The translations under genes were made by a program, and so were the position numbers. A stretch of DNA of 64,000 nucleotides from CAVQCJ01 sp963849365 (lineage in GTDB: Bacteria; Actinomycetota; Actinomycetes; Prado026). Positions 1 to 8,980 of the stretch are shown here, piece by piece. Below the pieces are notes generated by a model. That model was not told where the DNA came from, made no database searches, and saw only the letters and a program-made list of their open reading frames with translations. How positions within the stretch are numbered: the first letter of the stretch is position 1; every line of letters starts with the position of its first letter. The DNA lies in the NCBI GenBank assembly GCA_963849365.1, contig CAWKHA010000001.1, positions 62,001-126,000 of the forward strand, given 5' to 3'.

Positions 1-633
1 GGGGGCCGCCGCGGACAGCCCGGGCGTGCCCGCGTCCGCCACCAGGCAGGAGATGCCCCGCGGCCCGGGGCCGCCGGTACGGACCATGAGCGCGTAGAAG
101 TCGGCCTCGCCGCCGTGCGTGATCCACGCCTTGCGCCCGTCCACGACCCAGGTGCCGGTGCCGTCCCCGCCGCTGCCGGGCTCGAGCACGGCTCTGGTCT
201 CCAGCGCGGCCGCGTCCGAGCCCGACTGCGGCTCGGACAAGCAGTACGCGCCCAGCAGCTCCCCGCCGAGCATGTCCGGCAGCAGCTCGGCCTGCTGGCC
301 CGCAGTGCCGTACCGGGCGACCGGGTGGCAGGCCAGGGTGTGCACGCTGACGCCGATGCCGACCGACAGCCACGCCGTCGCGAGCTCCTCGAGGACCTGC
401 AGGTAGACCTCGTACGGCTGCCCGCCGCCGCCGTACTCCTCCGGGTACACCAGACCCAGCAGGCCGGCTCGGCCCAGCGTGCGGAAGACCTCCCGCGGGA
501 AGCGCGCCTCGGCCTCGTACTCGCCGGCGCGCGGGGCCAGCTCGGCCGCTGCCAGCTCGCGGGTCAGGTCGATCAGCTCGGCCGCCTCCGGCGTCGGCAG
601 CAGGCGCTCGACCCGGGGCTGCGGCGACGCCAC
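1..633 (-). CDS. acyl-CoA dehydrogenase, N-terminal part (cut by window start)
   Basis: FAD-dependent dehydrogenation of acyl-CoA thioesters, probably in fatty-acid or branched-chain degradation. The 211 visible codons read as the N-terminal helical domain and the start of the middle beta domain. The family signature AYCLSEPQSGSDAAA is clear, followed by WVVDGRKAWITHGGEAD, which is the flavin/substrate pocket region. The gene continues beyond base 1, so the C-terminal catalytic Glu cannot be checked. The start chosen is GTG at 633, three bases after the stop of the upstream M24 peptidase gene, which suggests translational coupling. There is no independent Shine-Dalgarno site. Substrate chain length cannot be told from this fragment. 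Confidence 0.88.
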   Translation of the reverse strand, partial: MASPQPRVERLLPTPEAAELIDLTRELAAAELAPRAGEYEAEARFPREVFRTLGRAGLLGLVYPEEYGGGGQPYEVYLQVLEELATAWLSVGIGVSVHTLACHPVARYGTAGQQAELLPDMLGGELLGAYCLSEPQSGSDAAALETRAVLEPGSGGDGTGTWVVDGRKAWITHGGEADFYALMVRTGGPGPRGISCLVADAGTPGLSAAAP

Positions 634-636
634 CGG

Positions 637-1761
637 TCAGGCCTCCAGCACGACGAGCTCGCGTGGACGCAGGTTCAGCCGCTCGAGGCCGTCCTCGGTC
701 ACCACGACGATGTCCTCGATCCGGGCACCGTGCCGTCCGGCCACGTAGAGCCCCGGCTCGATCGAGAAGGCCATGCCCGGCTCCAGCGGCAGCTCGTTCC
801 CGGTGACGATGTACGGGTCCTCGTGCGTCTCCAGCCCGATCCCGTGGCCGGTGCGGTGCACGAACAGCTCTCCGTACCCCGCGGCCTCGATCACGTCCCG
901 GGCGGCGGAGTCGACGCTGGCGCAGCTCACGCCCGGCCGGGCCCACTGGCAGGCAGCCTCCTGGGCCGCCTCCAGGACCTGGTACAGCGCCAGGAAGTCC
1001 GCGTCCGGGTCGCCGACCGCGTAGGTGCGGGTGGAGTCGGAGCAGTAGCCGCTGGGCATCGTGCCCCCGATGTCCACGACGACCGGCTCGCCGGCGCGGA
1101 TCGTCCGCTCGGACAGCCCGTGGTGCGGGCTGGCGCCGTTCGGGCCGGCGGCGACGATCGTGAAGTCCACCCTGGCGTGCCCGGCCGCGAGGATGGCGTC
1201 GGCGATGTCTCGGCCGACCTCCGCCTCCGTACGCCCGGGCTTGAGCCACTCCGCAACCTGGGCGTGCACGGCGTCGATCGCCTGGCCGGCCTCGCGCAGC
1301 GCCGCCACCTCGGCCGGGCTCTTTCGCATGCGCAGGTCGCGCAGGACCGGGCCACCCGGCCGCTGGTCCACACCGGGCATCGCGGCGCGCAGCGCGAGCA
1401 CCTTTGCCGCCCACATGTGGTCGTCCAGCCCCACCGCGGCGGCGCCCGGCAGCAGCGCGGCCACCAGCGCGTACGGGTCGTCGGTCTCGTCCCAGGCCTG
1501 CACGTCCATGCCGAGACCCCCGACGGGGCTGGCCAGGGCCGCCGGCCGTTCGAGCGTGGGCACGACGATCGCCGGGTCGCCGTCCGCCCGGACCACCAGA
1601 CAGGTCAGCCGCTCCAGCGCGACCGCGTCGTAGCCGGTGAGGTAGGTCAGGTCCGGACCGGGGGTGACCAGCAGAGCGTCCAGCCCGGCCGCCGCGACCC
1701 TTGCGGACGCGGCGCTCAGACGGGCGGCGGAGTCGGCGACGGTGCCGTGGGGAGCGCTCAC
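637..1761 (-). CDS. M24-family Xaa-Pro aminopeptidase
   Basis: Cytosolic metallopeptidase predicted to remove N-terminal residues ahead of proline. At 374 residues it has the usual creatinase-like N domain (about 1-140) and the pita-bread catalytic domain (about 150-374). The five metal ligands are all recognisable: Asp in VVVDIGG, Asp in CSDSTRT, His in RTGHGIGLETHEDP, Glu in FSIEPG and Glu in RIEDIVVV. The acyl-CoA dehydrogenase gene follows three bases after the stop, so the two are probably co-transcribed. The position next to the exonuclease gene matches the M. tuberculosis pepE (Rv2089c) neighbourhood from memory. Dipeptidase (PepQ-like) activity is an alternative. Confidence 0.9.
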   Translation of the reverse strand: MSAPHGTVADSAARLSAASARVAAAGLDALLVTPGPDLTYLTGYDAVALERLTCLVVRADGDPAIVVPTLERPAALASPVGGLGMDVQAWDETDDPYALVAALLPGAAAVGLDDHMWAAKVLALRAAMPGVDQRPGGPVLRDLRMRKSPAEVAALREAGQAIDAVHAQVAEWLKPGRTEAEVGRDIADAILAAGHARVDFTIVAAGPNGASPHHGLSERTIRAGEPVVVDIGGTMPSGYCSDSTRTYAVGDPDADFLALYQVLEAAQEAACQWARPGVSCASVDSAARDVIEAAGYGELFVHRTGHGIGLETHEDPYIVTGNELPLEPGMAFSIEPGLYVAGRHGARIEDIVVVTEDGLERLNLRPRELVVLEA

Positions 1762-1863
1762 CCCTGCACCCTACGCACCATCCCCGCGGCGGGCGCCTGG
1801 GCGCACGCCGACGCCCGGCGACGCCTCGGCGGGCACAAGCAGCCGAGCAGGTCGACCGCGCGG

Positions 1864-2175
1864 TCAGGCGATGTGCGGCGCGCCCTCGAGGATCTCCGTA
1901 CGGGCGCTCCCGGGGTAGACGAGCTCGCCGGCGGACCGGAAGATCTTCATGAACTCAGGGTCCGTCTGCGCCGCCTCGGTCTCCTGCTGCATCGCCGTCA
2001 GGTCGGGGTATTCGACCTGCCAGACGACCTCGTTGTTGACTCCCGCCAGTGGCGTCATCAGGGTTCCGGGCACCCAGCCGCGCTGGCGGCAGATCTCCAT
2101 CAGCTCTTCAGCGGCGTGCACGAACTCTCGGAACGACCCGTACTTGACCGTGCAGATGTTCCTCACCTGAATCAT
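1864..2175 (-). CDS. small NIPSNAP-like / dimeric alpha-beta barrel protein
   Basis: A 103-residue soluble protein beginning MIQVRNICTVKYGSF. The pattern of short beta strands around an amphipathic helix (FREFVHAAEELMEICRQRG) and the segment NNEVVWQVEYPDL resemble NIPSNAP or antibiotic-monooxygenase-like ferredoxin folds, but I see no catalytic signature. The open frame extends upstream to 2229. The start at ATG 2175 is preferred because GGAGGTG lies five bases upstream, and the extra N-terminal residues look random. It is transcribed away from the exonuclease gene, leaving a 131-bp divergent region. Function is not assigned. Confidence 0.7.
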   Translation of the reverse strand: MIQVRNICTVKYGSFREFVHAAEELMEICRQRGWVPGTLMTPLAGVNNEVVWQVEYPDLTAMQQETEAAQTDPEFMKIFRSAGELVYPGSARTEILEGAPHIA

Positions 2176-2306
2176 GGGACACCTCCAAGTGTCGACAGGC
2201 ACCCTTCGCCTCCCACGACCGGCCGTCAAGACTGCCTGCCGGTCCTGCTGTAGCTCTGTTCGCGGGCGGGAGCGCGCTGACAGATCCGAGATGGGATCCT
2301 CAGGCC

Positions 2307-3245
2307 GTGACGGCTGAACCCAGGAGTCTGCTCCTGCTCGACTCCGCCTCGATGTACTTCCGGGCGTTCCACGGGGTGCCGGACTCGTTCCGGGCTCCGG
2401 ACGGGACGCCGGTCAACGCGGTACGCGGTTTCCTGGACATGGTCGCCACGCTGCTGCGCGGCTACCCGCCGGCGCGGCTGGTGGCCTGCTGGGACGAGGA
2501 CTGGCGGCCGGCGTTCCGGGTCGCGCTCGTGCCGTCGTACAAGTCGCACCGGCTGGCCGAGGGGGTCGATCCGCGGGCCAACGTCGAGGAGACTCCGGGC
2601 GACCTGGTCCCGCAGATCGACGTCATCGCGGACCTGCTGGCTGCTCTCGGGATCGCCCGGGTGGGCGCGACCGGTTTCGAAGCGGACGACGTCATCGGCA
2701 CCCTGGCGACCGTCGGCCCGGGGCCGGTGGACGTGGTCAGCGGCGACCGGGACCTGGTCCAGCTCGTGGACGACGAGCGGAGGGTACGGCTGCTGTACAT
2801 CGGTCGCGGCGTGCGCAACCTCGAAGTGCTCGACGACGCCGCGGTCCGGGCCAAGTACGGAATCCCGGCGCGGGCCTACGCCGACCTGGCCGCGATGCGC
2901 GGCGACCCCTCCGACGGGCTGCCGGGCGTGCCCGGGATCGGCGAGAAGACGGCCGCGTCCCTGCTGCAGCGCTGGGGCTCCGCGGAGGCACTGCTGGCCG
3001 CGCTCGACGCCGGCGACCCGGAGGTGACGCAGCGGCCGAAGCTGGAGGCGGCGCGGGCGTACCTCGAGGCGGCGATCGCGGTGACGCGGGTCCGCCGGGA
3101 CTGCGCCCTGCCGGCGTACCACGACGAGCTGCCCGCCGAGCCGGCGGACCCGGAACGGCTGCTCGAGCTGTCCGACCGGTGGGGCGTCGAGAGCAGCGTC
3201 AACCGGGTGCTCGTCGCGATGCGCGCCGCCGCCTCGCCGCGATGA
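2307..3245 (+). CDS. stand-alone 5'-3' exonuclease (PolA N-terminal domain family)
   Basis: Structure-specific 5' nuclease related to the exonuclease domain of DNA polymerase I, expected to process flaps or RNA primers. The 312 residues open with LLLLDSASMYFRAFHGVP, carry PSYKSHR in the helical arch, and have the acidic clusters FEADDVIG and VSGDRDLVQLV. The helix-hairpin-helix follows as DGLPGVPGIGEKTA. No polymerase domain is attached, so this is the free-standing paralogue, comparable to Rv2090. The start is GTG at 2307. It converges on the desaturase gene with 30 bp between the stops. Confidence 0.9.
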   Translation: MTAEPRSLLLLDSASMYFRAFHGVPDSFRAPDGTPVNAVRGFLDMVATLLRGYPPARLVACWDEDWRPAFRVALVPSYKSHRLAEGVDPRANVEETPGDLVPQIDVIADLLAALGIARVGATGFEADDVIGTLATVGPGPVDVVSGDRDLVQLVDDERRVRLLYIGRGVRNLEVLDDAAVRAKYGIPARAYADLAAMRGDPSDGLPGVPGIGEKTAASLLQRWGSAEALLAALDAGDPEVTQRPKLEAARAYLEAAIAVTRVRRDCALPAYHDELPAEPADPERLLELSDRWGVESSVNRVLVAMRAAASPR

Positions 3246-3275
3246 GTCTGGCCCGGGGAGACGACTGATAGGGGG

Positions 3276-4223
3276 TCAGGCGTCGCGCTGGGCCACCCGG
3301 GCGGCGCGGGCGTCCCGGCGCTCCTCGAACCGGGTCGCGGCGAGGTCGAGCCCGTCCAGGAACTCCGACAGCTCCTGCCGCGCCTTCTCGGCGTTCGCGT
3401 CGAGGCCTTCCAGGTCCCAGACCTTCCACTGCCGCAGGACCGGGATCAGCACCTGGTCCCGGTGCTGGCGCAGGTCGTAGATCCCGGCCATGGCGATCTG
3501 CACCGACTTGCGGGTGAACCCCTCGATCGAGTGCCCGGGCATCTGGAAGTCGAGCACCACGTCCCGGACCGCCTGCATGGTCAGGTCGGGCTGGCGCTCG
3601 AACGCCGCGCCCAGCATGTTCCGGTAGAAGATCATGTGCAGGTTCTCGTCCGTGGCGATCCGCGTCATCATCTGCTCGCAGATCGGGTCCTTGGACGCGG
3701 CGCCGGTGTTTCGGTGCGAGATGCGGGTCGCCAGCTCCTGGAAGGACACGTACGCCAGCGAGTGCAGCATCGTCTCGTGGGCGTTCCTGAAGCCGGTGCT
3801 CATGTGCACCATGCGCGCGTTCTCCAGCGCCACCGGGTCGACCGCCCGGGTCACGGTGAGGTAGTCGCGCAGGACGGCCCCGTGCCGGTCCTCCTCGGCG
3901 GTCCATCGGTGCACCCAGGTCCCCCAGGCTCCGTCGCGGCCGAAGCTCTGGGCGATCTCGAAGTGGTAGCTGGGGAGGTTGTCCTCGGTCAGCAGGTTGA
4001 CGATCAGGGAGGTCCTGGCCACGTCGGGGATCTTGGAGTCCTCGGGCGACCATTCCTGTCCGCCGAGCAGGCCGTCGAAGGTGCGGCCGTCGCTCCACGG
4101 CACGTACTCGTGCGGGTACCAGTCCTTGGCGACCGACAGATGGCGGTCGAGCTCCTTCGCCACGTCGGGCTCGAGGTCGGCGAGCAGGCGGCGGGTCTCG
4201 GCGTCGGTGAGCTCGACGGGCAC
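3276..4223 (-). CDS. desA: acyl-[acyl-carrier-protein] desaturase
   Basis: Soluble diiron desaturase that introduces a double bond into an acyl chain bound to ACP, affecting membrane fluidity. The carboxylate-bridged diiron motifs are visible: Glu in LLTEDNLPSYHFEI, the EExxH motif in TAEEDRHGAVL, a later Glu and the second motif in ATDENLHMIFY. Length is 315 residues from GTG 4223, which sits after GAGGAGAT with good spacing. An alternative ATG at 4259 would add 12 residues. Two TACG-N4-CGTA dyads lie upstream at 4275-4301, suggesting control by a TetR-type repressor. The gene stands alone between convergent and tandem neighbours. Confidence 0.88.
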   Translation of the reverse strand: MPVELTDAETRRLLADLEPDVAKELDRHLSVAKDWYPHEYVPWSDGRTFDGLLGGQEWSPEDSKIPDVARTSLIVNLLTEDNLPSYHFEIAQSFGRDGAWGTWVHRWTAEEDRHGAVLRDYLTVTRAVDPVALENARMVHMSTGFRNAHETMLHSLAYVSFQELATRISHRNTGAASKDPICEQMMTRIATDENLHMIFYRNMLGAAFERQPDLTMQAVRDVVLDFQMPGHSIEGFTRKSVQIAMAGIYDLRQHRDQVLIPVLRQWKVWDLEGLDANAEKARQELSEFLDGLDLAATRFEERRDARAARVAQRDA

Positions 4224-4274
4224 AGGATCTCCTCGGGTACGGGGTGGGACGCTCGGCATCGGTCTCCCCCGACC

Positions 4275-4301
4275 TACGCAAGCGTAACCTACGCTACCGT
4301 A
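4275..4301 (-). promoter_or_regulatory. tandem dyads upstream of the desaturase, candidate TetR operator
   Basis: Two 12-bp dyads, TACGCAAGCGTA (4275-4286) and TACGCTACCGTA (4290-4301), each have perfect TACG/CGTA arms around four bases, and their starts are 15 bp apart. The inner arms also form GCGTA-ACC-TACGC. The repressor is not identified and none is encoded next to it. Confidence 0.55.
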
Positions 4302-4354
4302 AGGTCAACCCACCGCCTTGCCGTGCCACCGGCCGAGCGCGTCACCCGCAGGAG

Positions 4355-7126
4355 TCAGCCGACCGAGGAGTACGCGACGACGCCGCGGCGGATCGCGTCC
4401 ACGGCCTGGTCGGCGGTGCGGCGCAGCCCGGGGTCGCCCGCCCCCGCTGCCTGCGCAACCTGCCCCAGCAGGTCGACCAGCTGCTTGGCCCAGCGCACGA
4501 AGTCCCCGGCGGGCAGCCCCGACTCCCCGAGCACCTGTTCGAGCGCGCCCCCGGACGCCCACCGGTGCGCCGCCCAGGCGAACCCCAGGTCGGGCTCGCG
4601 CAGGAAGGCCAGCCCGTGGTCCTTCTCGACCCGGTCCAGCCGGCCCCAGGTACGCACGGTCTCCGCCAGCACCTCCCGGACCCGCCCCTCGGGCAGCCGG
4701 GGCGGCCCCGAGTCGTCGGACTGCCGGGATTCGAACACGAGCGCCGACACGCACGCCGCCAGCTCCGCCGCGGTCAGGTCGGACCACAGCCCGTCCCGCA
4801 CGCACTCGGCCGCCAGCAGGTCGAGCTCGCTGTACAGCCGGGCGAGCCGCTCACCGTCGGGCGTGACGTGGTCCCCGTCCAGGTAGCCGAGCGACTCCAG
4901 CAGCCTGCAGACACGGTCGAACGTGCGCGCGATGGTGTTCGTGCGGGACTCGACGCGCTGCTCGAGCTGTGCGGTCTCCTTCGCCAGGCGGTGGAAGCGC
5001 TCGGCCCAGCGGGCGTGGCTCTCCCGGTCGTCGCAGCCGTGGCACGGGTGCCGCCGGATCGCCTGCCGGAGCTCGGCGACGCTCTGGTCGTCGGCGGCCG
5101 CGGACCGCTCGCGCCGGCGCGATCCCGCCCCGTTCCCGCCGTCGGGGACCTTCTGCCGCAACGACGCAGCCAGGTCGCGCCGCGACTGCGGCGAACGCGG
5201 GTTGAACGCCTTGGGCACCCGGATGCGCTCGATCGGCTCCACCGGCGAGGGGAAGTCGACCAGCGACAGGCGGGCGACCTGCCGTTCCGCGGTGAGCACG
5301 ACCGGCCGCGGGCCGCCGTCCTCGCCGTTGCCCAGACCCGGGTCCAGCACGACCGCGAGGCCGCTGCGCTTGCCGGCCGGCACCCGGATCACGTCCCCGA
5401 CCCGCAGCGACTCCAGCGACGCCGCTGCGGCCGCCTTGCGCAGCGCGGCGCCCTGCCGGGACAGCTCCGCCTCGCGGTCGGACAGGGTTCGGCGCAGCGC
5501 GGAGTACTCCGCGAAGTCCCCCAGGTGGCAGGTCATCGCCTCGCGGTAGCCGGCCATGGCCTCCTCGTTGCGCCGCACCTGTCGTGCGAGCCCGACCACG
5601 GCCCGGTCCGCCTGGTACTGGGCGAACGAGGACTCGAGGATCTCGCGCGCGGTGTGCCGACCGACCGACCCGACGAGGTTGACCGCCATGTTGTACGAGG
5701 GCCGGAAGGACGAGCGCAGCGGGTACGTGCGGGTGGACGCGAGACCGCCGACCGCGCGCGGGTCCAGCCCCGGCTGCCAGAGCACGACGGCGTGGCCCTC
5801 GACGTCGATGCCGCGCCGCCCGGCCCGGCCGGTGAGCTGGGTGTACTCCCCCGCGGTCACCTCGGCGTGGGTCTCTCCGTTCCACTTGGTCAGCTTCTCG
5901 AGCACGACCGAGCGGGCCGGCATGTTGATGCCCAGGGCCAGGGTCTCGGTGGCGAACACGACCTTCACCAAGCCGCGCTGGAACAGCTCCTCGACGACCT
6001 CCTTGAAGGTCGGGAGCATGCCGGCGTGGTGGGCCGCGATCCCCCGGGTGAGCCCGTCGAGCCACTCGTGGTAGCCCAGGACGCCCAGGTCCTGGTCGGG
6101 CAGGTCGGCACAGCGCTGCTCCACGTACTCGCGGATCTCCACCCGCTCGGCCTGGCCGGTCAGGCGCAGGCCCGAGCGCAGGCACTGCTCGGCCGCCGCG
6201 TCGCAGCCCGCGCGGCTGAACACGAAGACGATGGCGGGCAGCAGCCCGGACCGGTCGAGCCGGTCGACCACGTCTACCCGGGAGGGAGCGTTCGCCCCCC
6301 GCGCGGGCGGACGGCGCTGGCCACGGCCGGGGCGCCGGTCGCCGAGCCGTCCGAACCGCTCCTCGTCCCGGGCCACCCGCAGCAGCTCGGGGTTCACCGC
6401 GCGCCCGTCGCCGGACCGCCCGGTCCCGCGGTCGGCCGGCCGCTCGTCCTCGACCCACAGGTCCAGCAGGCGGGAACCGACCATGACGTGCTGCCACAGC
6501 GGCACGGGCCGGTGCTCCTCGACCACGATGGTGGTCTCGCCGCGCACGGTGACGAGCCAGTCGCCGAACTCCTCGGCGTTGCTCACGGTCGCCGACAGCG
6601 ACACGAGCCGCACCGGCCCGGGCAGGTGGATGATCACCTCTTCCCACACCGCGCCCCGGAACCGGTCCGACAGGTAGTGCACCTCGTCCATCACGACGTA
6701 GGCCAGGCCGGCCAGCGCGGTCGAGCCGGCGTAGAGCATGTTGCGCAGGACCTCGGTGGTCATCACCACCACGTCGGCGTCGCCGTTGACCGAGTTGTCG
6801 CCGGTCAGCAGACCCACCCGGTCGGACCCGTGCCGGGCGACCAGGTCCGCGTACTTCTGGTTCGACAGCGCCTTGATCGGCGTGGTGTAGAAGCACTTGC
6901 GACCCTCGGCCAGAGCCAGGTGGACCGCGAACTCGCCGACAACGGTCTTGCCCGCTCCGGTGGGCGCCGCGACCAGCACACCCCGGCCGGACTCGAGGGC
7001 CTCGCAGGCCCGGACCTGGAAGTCGTCCAGGCCGAACGGGTACCCGGCCCGGAACAGGTCCAGCTGCGACCCCGAACCAGCCTGCCGGGAGCGGGCGGCG
7101 GCGTACCGCTCGGCGGGAGAGGGCAT
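4355..7126 (-). CDS. helY: HelY-type DEVH-box RNA helicase (Ski2/Mtr4-like)
   Basis: Superfamily 2 ATP-dependent helicase likely acting in RNA processing or decay. The 923 residues carry Walker A APTGAGKT (about 54-61), the DEVH box in VMDEVHYLSDRF, the SAT motif LSATVSN, and motif VI in QLTGRAGRRGID. The C-terminal half is the DSHCT domain found in Ski2/Mtr4 relatives. Length fits actinobacterial HelY (about 900). The open frame runs upstream to 7435 across the lipid kinase gene. The start is ATG 7126 because TACCCT lies six bases before it, indicating a leaderless transcript. It lies downstream of the kinase gene on the same strand. Confidence 0.92.
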   Translation of the reverse strand: MPSPAERYAAARSRQAGSGSQLDLFRAGYPFGLDDFQVRACEALESGRGVLVAAPTGAGKTVVGEFAVHLALAEGRKCFYTTPIKALSNQKYADLVARHGSDRVGLLTGDNSVNGDADVVVMTTEVLRNMLYAGSTALAGLAYVVMDEVHYLSDRFRGAVWEEVIIHLPGPVRLVSLSATVSNAEEFGDWLVTVRGETTIVVEEHRPVPLWQHVMVGSRLLDLWVEDERPADRGTGRSGDGRAVNPELLRVARDEERFGRLGDRRPGRGQRRPPARGANAPSRVDVVDRLDRSGLLPAIVFVFSRAGCDAAAEQCLRSGLRLTGQAERVEIREYVEQRCADLPDQDLGVLGYHEWLDGLTRGIAAHHAGMLPTFKEVVEELFQRGLVKVVFATETLALGINMPARSVVLEKLTKWNGETHAEVTAGEYTQLTGRAGRRGIDVEGHAVVLWQPGLDPRAVGGLASTRTYPLRSSFRPSYNMAVNLVGSVGRHTAREILESSFAQYQADRAVVGLARQVRRNEEAMAGYREAMTCHLGDFAEYSALRRTLSDREAELSRQGAALRKAAAAASLESLRVGDVIRVPAGKRSGLAVVLDPGLGNGEDGGPRPVVLTAERQVARLSLVDFPSPVEPIERIRVPKAFNPRSPQSRRDLAASLRQKVPDGGNGAGSRRRERSAAADDQSVAELRQAIRRHPCHGCDDRESHARWAERFHRLAKETAQLEQRVESRTNTIARTFDRVCRLLESLGYLDGDHVTPDGERLARLYSELDLLAAECVRDGLWSDLTAAELAACVSALVFESRQSDDSGPPRLPEGRVREVLAETVRTWGRLDRVEKDHGLAFLREPDLGFAWAAHRWASGGALEQVLGESGLPAGDFVRWAKQLVDLLGQVAQAAGAGDPGLRRTADQAVDAIRRGVVAYSSVG

Positions 7127-7132
7127 GGGCTC

Positions 7133-7138
7133 AGGGTA
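7133..7138 (-). promoter_or_regulatory. -10 box of leaderless helY
   Basis: TACCCT on the minus strand, six bases before the ATG at 7126. It matches the TANNNT pattern seen before many genes here. Confidence 0.55.
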
Positions 7139-7170
7139 TGTCGCCCCGACCGCCGCGCCGCATCGGACGG

Positions 7171-8052
7171 TTACAGGCCCGGCACCAGGACCTGCAGCGC
7201 ACCCGGTACGCAGGTGATCTCCACCGGCAGCGGGCCGACCCGCTCGCCGTCCGCGTAGGCGACCGCGCCGGGCGCCCGCAGGGTCACCGAGCGGGCGTCG
7301 TGGACCGTCACCGCCGGGTGCTCGATGTGGGTCCCCTTGTACACCTTGGGGAAGACCCGCAGGAACTCCGGTTTGCTGATCCGGCCCAGGATGGTGACCT
7401 GCAGCAGCCCGTCGTCCACCAGGGCACCCGGACACACCTTCATGCCGCCGCCGTACGACGACCCGTTGCCGACCGCGACGAGCATCGCCTCCCGGTGCAG
7501 CTCGGTGTCGTCCAGCACGATCGTGAACGGCAGGGCCCTGAAGACGCGCAGCTCGGCCAGGATGGCGAGGTTGTAGCGGCTCCGTCCCTTCGGCCAGCGC
7601 ATCGCGTTCGCCCGTTCGTTCACGTTCGAGTCGAAGCCGCTGGACAGCACCCCGCCGAACCAGCGGTCGCCCACCCTGGCCGCGTCGACAGTACGCAGCA
7701 GTCCGTCAGCGATGACGTCCGCGGCGGCGACCGGGTCGTGCACCGCGATGCCCATCAGGCGGGCGAAGTCGTTCCCGCTCCCGGCCGGCACGATGCCGAA
7801 AGGCATCCCTGTCCCGGCGACGGCCTGCAGCACGACGTTCACCATGCCGTCACCCCCGACCGCGACCACCGAGTCGTAGCCGTCGGCAACCGCCCGCCGG
7901 GCGAGCCGGACGGCGCTGGACGCGTCGCTGCCGGCGATCTCGTCCGCGACCAGGCCATGCTCGCGCAACCGGTCGGCGGCGGTGATGGCGGCGCTCGCAC
8001 CGCGGCCCCCGCCGGCCGTCGGGTTGACCAGGACAGCGATCCGTCGAGTCAC
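7171..8052 (-). CDS. diacylglycerol/lipid kinase (DagK/YegS family)
   Basis: Predicted ATP-dependent phosphorylation of diacylglycerol or a related lipid at the membrane face. The 293 residues contain the nucleotide-binding VNPTAGGGRG near the N terminus, the family signature VAVGGDGMVNVV (GGDGT-like, with Met in place of Thr), and PAGSGNDFARLMGI. The C-terminal beta-sandwich includes AYADGERVG. Met replacing the usual Thr in GGDGT is a small departure. It sits between tatC and helY, as lipid kinase genes do in related genomes. Its exact lipid substrate is not visible from the sequence. Confidence 0.88.
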   Translation of the reverse strand: MTRRIAVLVNPTAGGGRGASAAITAADRLREHGLVADEIAGSDASSAVRLARRAVADGYDSVVAVGGDGMVNVVLQAVAGTGMPFGIVPAGSGNDFARLMGIAVHDPVAAADVIADGLLRTVDAARVGDRWFGGVLSSGFDSNVNERANAMRWPKGRSRYNLAILAELRVFRALPFTIVLDDTELHREAMLVAVGNGSSYGGGMKVCPGALVDDGLLQVTILGRISKPEFLRVFPKVYKGTHIEHPAVTVHDARSVTLRAPGAVAYADGERVGPLPVEITCVPGALQVLVPGL

Positions 8053-8080
8053 GCACCGGACGGTAGTGCCAGCGGCCCCG

Positions 8081-8950
8081 TCAGTCGCTCAACTGGTCCA
8101 GATCGAGCGGGCTCGCTTCGTCGTCGGACAGGTCGTGGAAGGGCGAACGGGCGTCCTTGGCCGCCCGCCGCCGGTCGTTGAGCCAGCAGATCGCGAACGC
8201 GACCACCATCAGCAGCAGCAGCGGGGCGGCGAAGATGAAGAGGTTGAACGGGTCGGTGGTCGGTGTCGCGACAGCGGCGAAGACCAGCACGAAGAAGAGC
8301 ACCCAGCGCCACCACGACGCGAAGCGCCGCGCCGACAGGACGCCGATGACGTTCAGCGCGACGACCACCACGGGGGCGAGGAACCCGATCCCGAACGACA
8401 GGGCGATCTGAAGGAGGAAGCCCACGTAGGTGTCGATGTTGAGGATGTTCTGGGCCGTCGTCGGGGTGAACCCGAGGAAGGCGCCCAGCAGGTGCGGCAG
8501 GGCGATGTAGGCGACAGCGACGCCGGCGAGGAACAGCGGGACGGCGGCGGCCCCGAAGATGGCGGCCCAACGGCGCTCGTTCTTGTGCAGGCCCGGGGTG
8601 ACGAACCGAAGCAGCTGGTAGATCCAGACCGGTGACGTCAGGATGACGCCGGTCGCGAGCGAGACCTGCAGCTTCAGGTTGAACGCGTCGGCGACGCCGG
8701 TGACCGCCAGGATCGGCTCGTGGTGACCCTGGGCCTTCAGCTCGTTGGACGCGTCTATCAGCGGCTGGGTGATGAAGTTGAAGATCTGCGTGTAGAAGAC
8801 CCAGCCGACGATGGCGCCGAGGGCGATGGCCACGAACGACCAGAAGAGCCGGTTCCGCAGCTCGCGCAGATGCTCGACGAGCGTCATGCGCCCTTCGGGA
8901 TCAGCGACGCCCTTGCGCCTGAAGCGGCCGCGCCCCTTGCCCTCGCTCAC
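8081..8950 (-). CDS. tatC: Sec-independent protein translocase TatC
   Basis: Polytopic membrane subunit that recognises twin-arginine signal peptides and recruits TatA. The 289 residues show the N-terminal signature MTLVEHLRELRNRLFWSF with the conserved Glu, and six hydrophobic spans. The segment FVTPGLHKNERRW is the typical loop before the third membrane span. The N-terminal tail (GKGRGRFRRKG) and the acidic C terminus (DDEASPLDLDQLSD) are cytoplasmic. It follows tatA by 30 bp and is probably co-transcribed with it. TatB is not encoded here, as expected for a minimal actinobacterial locus where it is elsewhere or absent. Confidence 0.96.
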   Translation of the reverse strand: MSEGKGRGRFRRKGVADPEGRMTLVEHLRELRNRLFWSFVAIALGAIVGWVFYTQIFNFITQPLIDASNELKAQGHHEPILAVTGVADAFNLKLQVSLATGVILTSPVWIYQLLRFVTPGLHKNERRWAAIFGAAAVPLFLAGVAVAYIALPHLLGAFLGFTPTTAQNILNIDTYVGFLLQIALSFGIGFLAPVVVVALNVIGVLSARRFASWWRWVLFFVLVFAAVATPTTDPFNLFIFAAPLLLLMVVAFAICWLNDRRRAAKDARSPFHDLSDDEASPLDLDQLSD

Positions 8951-8980
8951 CCGGTCCTGCTCGGGCTCTGCCGGCCCCGC

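Noticed and set aside
4244..7258. Very long plus-strand open frame of about 1000 codons
   Set aside because: It lies antisense to helY, whose helicase motifs are clear. High GC content produces long shadow frames, and this translation is Gln/Arg/Val-rich with no fold.
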